Assembly: GCA_947069175.1 (NCBI GenBank)
Contig: CAMTDV010000002.1
Coordinates: 5,497,054-5,561,053, forward strand
Reading direction: 5' to 3'
Origin: Scalesia atractyloides
Taxonomy: Eukaryota; Streptophyta; Magnoliopsida; Asterales; Asteraceae
Length of the DNA stretch: 64,000 nt
The position numbers were made by a program, and so were the translations under genes. The notes beneath the pieces are model-generated. The model searched no databases, was not told where the DNA came from, and saw only the letters and a list, made by a program, of their open reading frames with translations. Positions 22,230 to 33,840 of the stretch are shown here, in pieces. Position 1 is the stretch's first letter, and every line of letters begins with the position of its first letter.

Positions 22230-22800
22230 CTAAAAGTCTTTAACCTTGATCCTACGTCTCCAAGAACTTTTAGATTCAATCATGCCATCAGATTGATGCA
22301 AGTATAGCAGATCCACCGTAATGCGCTTCTCCCAAGTCAGTTTTGACCTACAACTACTCTTCCTCCCCTCTACAATGAGAGCTTCCACGGTTCTAACTGA
22401 GGTCGTCGTCTGTCTTCATGGGCGAAGCTTTTCAGGGGCGGGAGGGGGTAGCCGAGCCCCCTAACTTTTCGCTCAGTAACGAAGAATATGTAGTTTTCAG
22501 ACAGAAATTTTTAGGTATATACGTTTTCGACGCCCCGGTTTTATAGAAATTTTAGATCCAGTAACTTCTGCCTCCCCGGTCGGAAGTCTCCAAGCTTCGC
22601 CACTGCTTGTCTCCTCCTAACATGGCCGAACCATCTCAATTTACCTATCTCATCTTATCTACTATACTAGCCATACCTAATTTATTTCTAAAGACCTCAT
22701 TTCTTATCATGTTCAACCAAATATGTCCACTCATCAACCTAAATATTCTCATCTCATATCTTAAATCACATATTAAGTTTAAAGTCACTTGGATTGATTA
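22230..22800 (-). pseudogene. L1-type LINE reverse transcriptase C-terminal remnant, copy 1, with inserted MITE
   Basis: The minus-strand translation has the L1 RT C-terminal segment. It includes an EMRIFRLMSGH-type segment, then the region matching MREGRLRWFGHVRRR of copy 2, then after an interruption TTTSVRTVEALIVEGRKSS and SSWRRRIKVKD. About 180 bp at 22420-22605, with GGGCGAAGCTTT and AAGCTTCGCC ends, splits the LINE. Confidence 0.7.
22420..22607. mobile_element. Small TIR element inside the LINE remnant, copy 1
   Basis: The ends GGGCGAAGCTT and AAGCTTCGCCACTG are inverted. The interior has GGGGCGGGAGGGGG and its partial inverse CCTCCCCGGTCGG. It interrupts the LINE reading frame and is present in both duplication copies, so the insertion predates the duplication. 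Confidence 0.6.
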
Positions 22801-23167
22801 ATGTGAAAAAATATTGTGATGTTAGATGGCACGTTATTGTTTAGGTCGTCCTCACCAATTGGTTAAAAAGCTTTATAGCGTCAGGGTGACTTTGTCCAAC
22901 TTGTAATATCTTTAAATTTAAAGCTTTATAGCGTCAAGGTGGTATGGTGCTTGGCGTACGGCAGGATGGGAGGATGATGTAGATGGCTGGGATTGGCTAG
23001 GGAAATCAGACCGTTAAGGCCAGCCGTTGGCCATGGCGCATTCTGCTATGTATTTAAAATTTAATTTTTTTTAATCATTTTTTATCTATAAATACCTATT
23101 CCAAACATCAATATTTTTCACATGTACTTTCTTCAAACACAAATCTTCATCCAAAATCAACAAAAAA

Positions 23168-23425
23168 ATGGTTCATTGGAACGAGTAGGAGGAGGAGATA
23201 GCTATAGTGACTGTTGGAAACGCGCGTCACAACTTGAATGCTTGTCAACATAAATGGCGTGAGCTAAAACCGAAACTGGAATGGTTTAAAATTTGCTTCG
23301 ACCATGTCCATGCGAGCGACTTGAGCCACGACGATCGAATGGAGAACGCAAAAATCGAGTGGAGGCACGATGGGAATGCAGAATTTCGTTGGGTTCCGCA
23401 CTTTAATATTTATCGTACTTTGTAA
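23168..23425 (+). pseudogene. Myb/SANT-like small ORF, copy 1 (broken)
   Basis: Counterpart of the intact ORF at 33481-33840. The start MVHWN at 23168 is followed after five codons by a TAG. About 100 bp covering the middle is deleted at a short GTTG repeat. The 3' part NARHNLNACQHKWRELKPKLEWFKICFDHVHASDLSHDDRMENAKIEWRHDGNAEFRWVPH remains open from 23207. The upstream TATA-like CTATAAATA (23088) is kept. Confidence 0.6.
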
Positions 23426-24359
23426 TTTTTTATGATTTATTAAGCTGTTTTTTTAATTTATTAGTATTTAAGAAGTAGATTTTTTTAACTTTTTTAGGAT
23501 TTTATGTAATTTTTTTAATTAATATAATTGTGTGTTTTATTATATAAAATGTTAAAATATAAAAAAAATAAACATTTTTCACATGTCACCCCAACGCCAG
23601 CTAGGCTACGCCACTCCCAAACCCCTTTTTTTGTGGTCTTGTAGAGTTCACAGCAGCCACATATTAACACAAAATCCCAACCCAAATCCCCACACACCCA
23701 ATAGTATAAGAGTCTTCTCATAATGGTTTGTGCATGATAATTCGTGCCTCCAACATGAGAGATACATACATAGCATGTCTTAGTGGTATGGTTACCATAA
23801 TTGTGTGCTGCATGTATGTACACACTCATTGAATGCATGTCATTTGAGTTTTATGACCATTCATTGTGCACGATCAAGTTTTACTAATTCTATTATTTTA
23901 CTAAAATAAATAATTCGTGTTATGAATTCGCACATGGCTCAGGTTTTAATGGATTGATATGAATATTGTCAGGTACGAATTCACACATGATTCACGTATT
24001 CATGGATTGATATGAAAGCGATCAGTGTAAACAAAGGATCTTTTTATTCTGTTTAATATTTAAATTAAAAAAATTCAATCCATAATACAAATGTCTATAT
24101 ATATAGGGTTAGAAACTTATAATTTTATATGAAAAACAAGACTAATTGAGAAACTTAACAAGTATTTTGTAGCACACATTTTTCCTAATAAAAAATACAA
24201 AAAAAAAAGCAATTATTTTTTTTTTTGAAAAAATTAAAGTTTTTCTATCACGCTTTTTTTTTAAAGGAACTTATACACGTGTATATTGTCAATATTTTAA
24301 TATACATACATATACGTGTTTAAAATTGAAAAAAAGTATCGTAAATCTATCATTGAGAT

Positions 24360-24560
24360 GATGAATGATTTAGTTTTAGCTTTAAGGTTTAGTATTAGTA
24401 TTTAGGGTTTAGCTTTAAGGTTTACTTTTAGTGATTAGCATTACTATTTAGGGTTTAGCTTTAGGACCTAACTTTACGGTTTAGCATTAGCGTTTACCTT
24501 AGAGTTTAGGGTTTCGTTTTTAGGTTTTAGAACAAGGTTTAAGTTTAGATTTAGGGTTTA
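24360..24560 (+). repeat. Degenerate telomere-like repeats, copy 1
   Basis: Many TTTAGGGTTTAG and TTTAGCTTTAAGG words are interspersed with TTAGCATTAG. This resembles interstitial TTTAGGG repeats, but it recurs in the same repeat family at 34745 and, inverted, at 17160. Confidence 0.7.
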
Positions 24561-24876
24561 GAGATTTTGGTTATTGTTCAATGAGCCGGCCCAATGCCGC
24601 CAGAATGAGCTCAATCGGCATTCGTTTGACCCGGTTTCTTATACTTATCAGGCTAACGATATATATTTTTCATCATATATAAAAATCTATAATTTAAAAA
24701 TTGACTATATACATGTGTATATTCAAATTTGATAATATACAGACATACATGTGCAAAACAACTCTTAAAAACATGCGATTAGAAGTAAAAAACTTTTTTT
24801 TGGCTTGTAGATATGTGTGGGTTAGAATCCTTCTTATTGTCAAATATGATACTCTTCTTTTATAATCCCTACCCTA

Positions 24877-24911
<35 letters not shown>

Positions 24912-24920
24912 AATATATAT

Positions 24921-25649
24921 AAAAGATGATTATGAGAAAACTATTTTAAACGAGAAAAACCAAAAAAACTAACTAAAAAAGCCTAACAACATACCAATAT
25001 TTTTTTGAATTATTTTATTAAAAATCGTTATAAATAATATTTGAAAAAAAAATTTCAAAAAAAAAGTTGTACTACACATGTGCGATAATCCGGAAAAGCC
25101 TAAACCACCTAACCCACCCAAGCAACACCCCCAAGGACCTAAACCCCCCAACCAATAAAAAAAACCTAAATCCATCTTCCCACCAAAAGCCTAAACCCCC
25201 CACCCAAAAAAACCAAAAACTAAACCGTAAATATAAACCCCAAAAAAAGGTAAACCCCCACCCGCGCCTCTAAAAAAACGTAAACCTCCCACCCTCACCC
25301 CTAAAAAAACCTAAATCCCCCACCTGCACCCCACAAAAAAACCTAACCCCCCCCCCCCCCCCCCCCCCACACACACATCCAAAAACCTAATTCTAATCCT
25401 AAACCTTCAAAAAAACCTAACCTTAAAAGCTAAACTAAACTCAAATACTAATTTTAAGCATACATAATGCACATGTGTTGTACACATATAATGCGCATGT
25501 GTAGTATAAGTTTTTTTTTTTAAAAATAGTTTTTTATACATAATAAGTAGCTAATTTTTATAAAAAAAATTGTAAAAAATTGCATGTTTTTTAGTTTTTT
25601 TAGTTAGTTTTTTAGTTTTCTCATATATATGTAGTTTTCTCATGATCCC

Positions 25650-25652
<3 letters not shown>
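24921..25652. mobile_element. Fold-back MITE 1 flanked by (TA)n, copy 1
   Basis: The left end GATTATGAGAAAACTATTTT with CCAAAAAAACTAACTAAAAA is inverted at the right (TTTTTAGTTAGTTTTTTAG, TTTCTCATGATC). TA or CA/TA repeats lie on the left (24880-24920) and CT/TA repeats on the right (25650-25696). A run of 22 C lies at 25347-25368. Confidence 0.75.
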
Positions 25653-25696
<44 letters not shown>

Positions 25697-25699
<3 letters not shown>

Positions 25700-26176
25700 G
25701 AAGATTCATTTAAAAAAAATTATGTGAGAAGAAAAAGAAGAAATGTCATAATAGTAAAACATTAAATAGTTTATAACTTCTCTTATTAATTCCGTCATCT
25801 CTCATTAATAAAAAAACATTATATCCTACACATTTCAAAATTTATCCTACATATATCTTATACTTATCAGAATTTACCCTACACGCATGTAAATTTACCC
25901 TACATATTTCAAAATTTTTCCAACACATACTAAAATTTATCCTACACATGTCGAAAATTGTCCTTTACCATAAATTATTTTATCTTGAAAAAGTATATTA
26001 AAAAATGAGTTACAAGTTTAATTAATTAGCTAATTAATGATAATCATGGATTTACCGATATGCCATTTTTCATAATATTAAATACACACATTAAATTGAA
26101 GTAAATGAAGAATTTCTATTGGTTTAAAAGTTATTCTTTTTATTCTTATAAAATTTTTCTTCTCATTTGAACTCTC

Positions 26177-26180
<4 letters not shown>
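25697..26180. mobile_element. Fold-back MITE 2 flanked by (TA)n, copy 1 only
   Basis: The left end GAGGAAGATTCATTTAAA with GAGAAGAAAAAGAA is inverted at the right (TTTTTCTTCTCATTTGAACTC). It sits between TA tracts 25670-25696 and 26180-26318. The paralogous site in copy 2 (36003-36013) has only a short TA tract. Confidence 0.75.
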
Positions 26181-26217
<37 letters not shown>

Positions 26218-26285
26218 TATATGTATAAGTATATACATATATATATATATACTTATATATATATGTATATATATATACTTATATA

Positions 26286-26318
<33 letters not shown>

Positions 26319-26695
26319 GGGAGGGTTTAAATGAGAACGCCAAATATCGCGAGAACCGGTGAGAACGAATGAAAAAACTACTAGAAATTGCTAAAAAACA
26401 AGTGAAATTCAAAATTTCTTTTTACACTTGTCATTATTATTCGAATACAATTCTTGAAATTTAATTTACACATTTAAATTTACATGAATTCAGAAATAAA
26501 AAAAAATTTACACATGTGTAAAAAATTAATAAGAGTGATTTTGATAGAAGAAATGAATTATTTGATGTTGTAATTTCTTTTTTTGATGTTGTATTTTAAT
26601 TAAAATGATGATTGTATTAAAAAAATGCTTTTAGTTGGTTTTCTTATTCGTTCTCATGGTTCTCGCAATATTTAGCGTTCTCAAGATAGCCCTCC
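26319..26695. mobile_element. Fold-back MITE 3 flanked by (TA)n, copy 1
   Basis: The TIRs are about 60 bp with few differences. The left has GGAGGGTTTAAATGAGAACG and ATCGCGAGAACC. The right, read inverted, has GAGAACGCTAAATATTGCG and AACCATGAGAACGAATAAG. It lies between TA tracts on both sides. Confidence 0.8.
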
Positions 26696-26740
26696 ACATA
26701 TATACATATACATATATATATATATATATGTATATATACA

Positions 26741-27119
26741 GCTCGGTTCAAATAAGAGCCACCACGAGTTGTGAAAATCGTGAAAAACGTTTTGTTCCCG
26801 TGCGAGTTGGGCCTAAATTTTTTTGCATAAACGTAGATAAAAATATTATAGACACATTTGTAAATAAAATTATCTAGTCGGTAGTTTTGACTGATGCAAG
26901 TTTTTTTTACGCGTCGATGTAAATTTTGCATAAAGATAAATAACTTTTTAAGGCTCATGTAAATATGGGTATGCGGCATTTTTTGTAATTTTTTTTGCTG
27001 AAACAAGTGATCTTTTTTATGACTTTTGAGGAAAAAAAATTTGAAAAAACATTTTGGATTGTCTAGTTCTCACGGTTCTCATAACTCAAGTTGTTTCTCA
27101 TTTTAACTCATCCCACTCT
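26741..27119. mobile_element. Fold-back MITE 4 flanked by (TA)n, copy 1
   Basis: The left arm GGTTCAAATAAGAGCCACC and GAGTTGTGAAAATCGTG is matched by the inverted right arm GAGTTATGAGAACCGTGAG and TTAAAATGAGAAACAAC. TA-rich tracts flank it (26700-26740, 27120-27138). A 3' fragment of this element is part of the amplified block in copy 2. Confidence 0.75.
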
Positions 27120-27153
27120 GTATATATTATATATATATGAATTATAGGGAGAA

Positions 27154-30100
27154 TGTAAGACCCTATCTTAATTTATTGAATTTCTATTAAAATTTCGCAT
27201 TTTTATGTGTGAATGTAAATACACGTCACTCATATTTACGAGTTTATTTAAACTTTTTCAACATCTTTAAACAATTTAACATGTTATCGTTGGTTAGTTT
27301 TATTATAATCAAAACCAAGTGCGGAAGCTTGAACTTTGATCGTGTTCGGTTCTTCATATAGCTTGGTCCACCTCCGGTGCTCCCAAACATCACCTATATT
27401 TCATAATTTATGAAATACATTAGTTATAAATAAATTATAACATAACCGAATAAACATGAAGTCTTAAAACAATAAAAACAAAAACTTTATTTCAGACCCC
27501 ACCCTAAGCTACGGTGACCACCGTAGCTTACGATCCAGCATTACGGTCCTAGCTCACTGTCTTACGGCTAAGACTTCCAATTTCAATCGGCAGCTGCCTA
27601 CCGTAAGCTACGGTAGGCCACCATAGCTTACGGTGGGCTGCTGCAGCTTTTCTCTTGTTTGAAGTTTTAGTTACGACATTTTCCGTAACTCACTCAATTC
27701 TTCTCTGTTTTACCCGAAACTTGTTTCTAAATATCCGTAGAATATTTTCTTACATATTTTACCCGATCCTTGACCCGGATTCTTATTTCTTATGAATTAC
27801 ACATTCACTCTTGATTTATGCGTATATTCATTTTGACCCATTAAGTAATTTAAGTGTAGAAACTTAAATCTCACTTACTCTTACTTTTTTTTCTCGTTTC
27901 CCACCACAATATCTATTTACATTCCACCACAACTATACATTGTGGTGGATTGGTTATAAAAATGCTATATTTTAAAATTCTACCCTTCGGTTTGGCGTTT
28001 TTACGAAAAAGATCTAATTTGGGGCATTAAGCCAAAACGGCTTATGTTTTCGCCTTTACATTACCAAAGAGGGCTATCGTATTATAAAACTCATTTTTAA
28101 ACAAATATTAGAGTCGTTTACCTATTTTATCATTCGAGGGCATTTGGTCAACTTAGACCCTTCTTTACGACGAAGACTTACAATATTATGTTTTGAACAA
28201 AACGAACATTTAACCATAATCTATGTAAAATCATTATGTTCTTAAGAACATAATGATTACAGATTAGATTATTGGATTTACCTTACCTTAGGTAATCCCT
28301 TTTTCATTTATGACTCATTTAACTCTCATCGGACCTTTTAGTCCTGGTTGAGAGTTTGACCCGTTACACGTACCTGGCTCGGGTCATAGCGTTGACCCGT
28401 TTAATTACCTTGCACTAATAGTTGCTAATTAATAGCGATGCGAACCAAACGCCATTTCCCTGTGATTAAAAAAACTCGACAAGCGTTCATTAGATATTAT
28501 TGTCAAATGGTGATATTATCACCATTTGATCCATTTGGTCTAAATGACCATTTTATCATTACGAGATGGTATTTATTTCCATCTCATCATGTATCCATTT
28601 CAGTTTACATCACATGATCATATTACTTAAATTTGTTTCTCAATTCATTCGATCCATTATGGCATACGCCATAGGGTGTCTATATCAAAATTTAATATTT
28701 ATTTGTCAACTCGTGACTGAATTACCATTTTACTCTTTTATTTCTTATGGCTTACACCATAAGGTAACTTTTCCGAATTCCTTGTTTATTTGTCATTACA
28801 TGACTAAATTACTGATTTACCCTTTTTACCATCAAATATGGTTTATTACCATTTTCACTTGTTCCGACCCATATCGATTCAAGTCGGAACCTTGCATTTC
28901 ATATCTCATTCCGATTACCAAATCACTTATTCTTAGTCAATTACATAAGTAGATTTTCTATATTAAGGATATAAGCTTTACTTACCTTGAAATCCAATTA
29001 TGCTCTTTCCGCATACTTGATCCGTTTAACCCGCTTCTTCCCAAGCCTCTTAGCTTGTCAAGCGTCAAACTATTATTTATCATTCGCAAGATGGTTAGGT
29101 TAGTCATCATTTAAAATGACTATTCCACCTTATGGATTTTATATCAAATTTATCATTTGATCTTATTATAGGTCAGTTTGACTCTTAAAAGTCAACTGCC
29201 CATTTACAAATACAAACTCACGGATAAGTTTAACAACTCATTTAAGTATTTCGTTAATTACCCAGTAAGCGCTATTTTTAGGACACCATTATAGCTATGT
29301 TTTCCAAACTAAGTTCATGTCGTTTCTTTCACTTAAACAAATTCAAGCGATTGTTAACATCAAGTTAACTTAGCTTTTGATCAACAATTCTAATTTATCT
29401 GTTAGCTAGGTTTTCATCTTTATGTAGCAATCAATTTCATCATATTATTAGACATTCATCCGAATACCTAATATTACCAATTTAACATCTATTAACATTA
29501 ACTTAACATCTATTTCATCATATCATACAAAACTCATTTCAAGTCATGTATGATTACTTACTCGAATCTCTAATTTGTTCGAGTATCTTACGCATGCATA
29601 CAAGTATGATGATCATAAACATTCCTATATTATTAATTTCATCATATAGTCAAGAACCCATTTCATTATTTACTTGTTAATCACTAATAAGAAATCTTAC
29701 ATCAAATTGTGCATGATTTCTTTAAGTTTAACGAAATCAATCATACACATACACTTAATTTCATCTTTGGATCATAATCCAACTATCTAATTGCAAGTAA
29801 TCAATATGTCTCAAGTTATGATTTTTATCAAATCTAAGTTTTGAGACATACCTTATGATCTCATCGATTAGGTGATCGTTTATATGCGTTCATGCACTGA
29901 TTTGGGGTTAGAATTGGCTTTCAATTTGTTGATTCTTGATTGAACTAGGGTTTCCCTAGTCTTCACCTCCTGATGATCGACCAACACACATTTACTATGT
30001 GTGTTGTGTCTTAATTTTGGTGTTTTAAAACACAAGTTCCTTTTATGGCAACTTTAGTCCCTCAAGTTTAGTTTTTGATTATATAAGACTATACTCATTG

Positions 30101-30245
30101 TCTTGTTACTTGTATACATGTTATTAACTAGGTTAATTTGTTCCTAGTCATTTTGTTATAGTTTAACTTTCACCGCTAACGGTTCTTTACCCATTCTTTA
30201 ATATTAACGTGGTTTGGTGACCAAACCCGTTTTTTAGGTGTTACA
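27154..30245 (-). mobile_element. 3092-bp solo LTR with GAGAA target duplication
   Basis: The ends are TGTAAGACCC...GGTGTTACA (TG...CA). Flanking 5-bp repeats GAGAA at 27149-27153 and 30246-30250 are identical. The paralogous sites in copy 2 (for example 36771-36780) read GGGAGAAATACC without the insert. The orientation is inferred. On the minus strand the start TGTAACACC plus AAAAAACGGGTTT resembles the start of LTRs A and B. No primer site, polypurine tract or interior follows, and ORFs inside are small and unrecognised. Confidence 0.9.
27490..27640. repeat. Palindromic word cluster in the solo LTR
   Basis: It contains hairpins AAGCTACGGTG/CACCGTAGCTT and CTACCGTA/TACGGTAG and further CACCATAGCTTACGGTG. 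The same words occur in the Athila-type LTR at 46212-46352. Confidence 0.75.
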
Positions 30246-30673
30246 GAGAAATACCATATGAGTTTCAAAGTCTCTTAAACACCCAAATGTATAGTTCACA
30301 TTTTTTGTAACTCACATGTTACACTTTTTTATTGTTTTTTACAACAATGTTTTAGATTATATGTAGTGTATGATTTTAGAACTTACATTATACGAAGTTC
30401 TATTTTGTAATATGCGTAAACAACATGTTACATTTTTTTACAACGAGATTTTTATTTAAAAATGCAGCTACAACACTTTTTTTGTGTTAGATGAGGAGAA
30501 GAGATGATAGAGAAAAGTGTAAAGTTGTTAAATTTTTTGTTGGACACACTGGAACATTGTCTGAAAAAGTAACTTTTTGTACCTTTTTAATATCAACAAT
30601 TGATCACAAGAGATTGATGGTGGGGATGAAGTTTTCTATGTTTTTTTAATTAAAATAGGTTTTCAAATTATCC

Positions 30674-30710
<37 letters not shown>

Positions 30711-30711
30711 T

Positions 30712-30960
30712 ACTCAGTAAATCCCACCAATAGTAAAGCTAAGGTAGGGTCTGAGGATGGTAAGATGTAGATAGCCTTATCTTTACCCCGTAAGAATAAA
30801 GAGGTTGCTTCCAGTGAAACCCGTGGTTTGATAGTAGTTTTGCATCAAGCCTTGGACATAAGGCATATAACACTTAGCAATTGAGACAAATGTCGATTAG
30901 TGCATGTCCCCCTTGTCTTTCGGCTATCATCGGCACCACATGATGCATGATTAACCACCC
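30712..30960 (-). repeat. SINE-like repeat (full form), copy 1
   Basis: The minus strand ends in GGTGGGATTTACTGAGTATG then (TA)n. Its body contains TTTCACTGGAAGCAACC, CTATCTACATCTTACC and CTTGATGCAAAACTACTAT. These match the conserved portion of a SINE-like repeat common in eudicots, from memory. The full form recurs at about 39980-40240, and shortened forms lie within the 0.9-kb array. Confidence 0.55.
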
Positions 30961-31027
30961 ATCTCTTTTAACGTTATTTTCACGAAATTAGTAAAATAGC
31001 GTTAAAATTAGTGCACTTTCACTTTTG

Positions 31028-31046
31028 CCCCCCCCCCCCCCCCCCC
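31028..31046. repeat. Poly-C run
   Basis: 19 consecutive C. Comparable runs lie at 25347-25368 (22 C), 40283-40292 (C) and 40811-40825 (15 G). Confidence 0.9.
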
Positions 31047-32439
31047 GAGCACCCACACATATATACATTATATGCGCTCACACACATCCAAACACACACA
31101 CACATATATACATATATATGTATATATGTTTCAATTAAATTTAGTAATTAAACACAGTGCCCTTCATCTTTCAACTTCTAAATTCTAACACGCATACACA
31201 ACCATGTTTAACGTAGGCATGAAACCTATTAGAAAATGTTTAAAAGACGGGTCAACCCATCAAGATGAACAAAATACGATCAGTTAACTTAAATATGTTT
31301 GTCGGTTAAACTAGAAAATGAATTTAACAATTTAAATTCTACCAAACTTATGAATTTTGTGTAGTGAAAAAAAATTATACTCATTAAGTCATGAGGTCAC
31401 TTATTTAACTTTATAGAGTCCATGGATTTTCACACTCTTAATAATTTTATACATTTAGTTTTAACAATTACCTATAATCTTTTATACATTTAGTTTCAAC
31501 AATTATCTTTTTATTTTTATACATTTTGTTTCAACAATTACCTTTAATCTTTACCGATGGGTTATACTTTAGTATGAAAACTATTTCAACATTAAAAAAC
31601 AATAAAAAAAAATCTAAAAGCTAAGATAATGCAGAAATGCAGATTGTATGTATTTTATATCACAGCTTCAAGAATTGATGAAACTAGGAAAATTGTGTAC
31701 TCTAATTTTGAAAGCAACAAACTATTTTAATTGAAAGCCACTGCAAAAAAACTACTGTATCTTCTAATTATAGAGAGAGAGATAAAATCAAAGGGCACAC
31801 TTGTAATTGTAAGAAAGAGTAAGAGGCAGACCAATAGAATCATAGAAAATTAAATAGTGATTTAGTGTGGAGAAGAAATTTTATAAATTGATGTAGGGAA
31901 AATTAGCCGGATGATATGTATTTGGTTCATTTCGTTTGCATGGAGGTTGGTTCATGTGCGTCTCTTGATTCGTTCGATGAATCCATGTTAATTATTTTTA
32001 TGCATCCAAATTATATCGTTAATATATATTCGTTTTGAAAATCTTAACCAACCAACCATACTAAGTGTAATCTCACGCATAGTCCGAAGGTATTTGTATG
32101 GTTTGTAGAGGGTGAGACATAAGCAAGACTTGCCACTATCCATGCGAATAGAAAGACTGTTTCTAGAGAGACCCCCAACTCCAAAGAATATCCATATATA
32201 AGAGTAAAAATTGAAACAAATAAAGACATGTAGCTATTACTCACCATAAACAATAAAAACAAAAACAATGTAGTTATTACTCACAACAAAAAAGGGTATC
32301 AATACTTAAATACATAATATGGACATATAACACATCACATATACACACATGCAAATGATACCATGTAAAACCCTAAATAATAATTGAGAAACTAAGCTAC
32401 TAAGGCAAAAATCCATAAGCAAAAATGTATCATCCTCCT

Positions 32440-32990
32440 AAAAGTCCTTAACCTTGATCCTACGTCTCCAAAAACTTTTAGATTCAATCATGCCGCAAGT
32501 CTAGCAAATCCACCGTAATGCGCTTCTCCCAAGTCAGTTTTGACCTACCACTACTCTTCCTCCCCTCTACAATGAGAGCTTCCACGATTCTAACTGAGGT
32601 TGTCGTCTGTCTTCATGGGCGAAGCTTTTTAGGGGCGGGAGGGGGCAGCCGACCCTCCTAACTTTTCACTCAGTAACGAAGAGTATGTAGTTTTCATACA
32701 TAAATTTGTAGGCATATACATTTTCGATGCCCAAGTTTTATAGAAATTTTAGATCCAGTAATTTCTGCCTCCCCGGTCGGAAGTCTCCAAGCTTCTCCAC
32801 TGCCTTTCTCCTCCTAACGTGGCCAAACCATCTCAACCTTCCCTCTCTCATCTTATCTACTATGCTAGCCATACCTAATTTATTCCTAAAGAACTCATTT
32901 CTTATCGTGTTCAACCAAATATGTCCACTCATCAACCTAAATATTCTCATCTCATATCTTAAATCACATATTAAGTTTATAGTCACTTGG
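32440..32990 (-). pseudogene. L1-type LINE reverse transcriptase C-terminal remnant, copy 2
   Basis: The minus-strand ORF 32986-32738 has LICDLRYEMRIFRLMSGH and IVDKMREGRLRWFGHVRRR, typical of plant L1 RT C-termini. It is interrupted by the same small TIR element as copy 1 (about 32617-32803) and then continues as VEALIVEGRKSS toward 32440. 5' parts of the LINE are absent. Confidence 0.72.
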
Positions 32991-33389
32991 ATAGATTAAT
33001 GTGAAAAAATATTGTGATGTTAGATGGCTCGTTATTGTTTAGGTCGTCCTCACCAATCGGTTAAAAAGCTTTATAGTGTCAGGGCGACTTTGACCAGCTT
33101 GTAATGTCTTTAAATTAAATTTAGTGATGTTTGGAAATTAAGAATATGTATATACCGCGGTGTAGGGGGCTTGGGTTGGGGGCGGGGGAAGTCAAGCAAC
33201 GCCGCTTTAGTCACACGGGGTCAGCGTGGGTAGCGGCGTTGGCCCGCTGGTGTGACTATGGTGCCTGGCGTGGGGCGGGTTGGGGAGTTGATGTGGATGG
33301 CTGGTTTTGGCTAGGGAAATCAGACCGTTTGGGCTAGCCGTTGGCCATGGCGATTTTTGCTATGTATTTGAGTTTTTAATAATTTTTAC

Positions 33390-33480
33390 CATTTTTACCT
33401 ATAAATACCCATCCCAAACATCAATATTTTTCACATATACTTTCTTCAAATGAAAATTTTCATCCAAAATCAACAAAAAA
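33390..33480 (+). promoter_or_regulatory. TATA-like promoter and leader of the Myb/SANT-like ORF
   Basis: CTATAAATA at about 33400 lies about 75-80 bp before the ATG. A pyrimidine- and A-rich leader without ATG leads to ACAAAAAAATGG at the start codon. The same layout is kept in the broken copy at 23085-23168. Confidence 0.5.
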
Positions 33481-33840
33481 ATGGTTCATTGGAACAAGGA
33501 GGAAGAGACAACGCTAGTGACGACAATCGTTGACGCACAACTTGTGCGAACGTTGCGTTGTGGTCAAACCGCCTTTTGGACGCAAGCGTTTCAACAACAC
33601 CAACAACATGTTGAAAACGCGCGTCACAACTTGAACGTTTGTCAACATAAGTGGCGTGAGCTAAAACCGAAACTGGATCGGTTTAAAGTATGCTTAGACC
33701 GTGTCCATAAGGGCGACTTGAGCCACGACGAACGAATGGAGATTGCGAAAATCAATTGGAGGCACGATGGGAATGCGGAATTTCGTTGGGTTCCGCACTT
33801 TAATATTTATCGTACTTTGTATTTTTTTAGGATTTGTTAA
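33481..33840 (+). CDS. Small Myb/SANT-like protein, possibly Harbinger ORF1 type, copy 2 (intact)
   Basis: The 119-residue ORF starts MVHWNKEEETTLV. It has a W-x-K-E-E-E start like SANT/trihelix N-termini, a middle TAFWTQAFQQHQQHV, then CQHKWRELKPKLDRF and ends HFNIYRTLYFFRIC. The W...W...KWRELxPK spacing resembles the Myb-like ORF1 proteins of PIF/Harbinger transposons and related plant Myb-like proteins. The flanks have GC-rich, partly inverted sequence (33150-33350 and 33970-34010: TGGCGTxGGG/CCCCAACGCCAG), suggesting transposon ends. No transposase ORF accompanies it. Function unproven. Confidence 0.5.
   Translation: MVHWNKEEETTLVTTIVDAQLVRTLRCGQTAFWTQAFQQHQQHVENARHNLNVCQHKWRELKPKLDRFKVCLDRVHKGDLSHDERMEIAKINWRHDGNAEFRWVPHFNIYRTLYFFRIC

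Larger units (their letters stand above)
21328..31545 (+). repeat. 10-kb tandem segmental duplication, copy 1
   Basis: The sequence from the TCTTTACCGATGGGTTATA landmark (about 21331) runs colinear with 31546 onward through the same SINE-like, LINE, Myb-like, telomere-like and MITE features. It ends at CAACAATTACCTTTA (about 31545), matching 40741. Copy 1 differs by one extra MITE (25697-26180), a solo LTR (27154-30245) and a single unit of the block that is amplified in copy 2. Confidence 0.88.

Noticed and set aside
24360..24560. Interstitial telomere from a chromosome fusion
   Set aside because: The same words recur in three copies of a dispersed repeat family and are highly degenerate.
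26179..26412. 77-residue minus-strand ORF rich in Tyr and Ile
   Set aside because: It is the translation of a (TA)n microsatellite and a MITE end.
28566..28952. 128-residue plus-strand ORF in the solo LTR
   Set aside because: It is a hydrophobic low-complexity reading of AT-rich LTR sequence. No start context, homology or partner exons.
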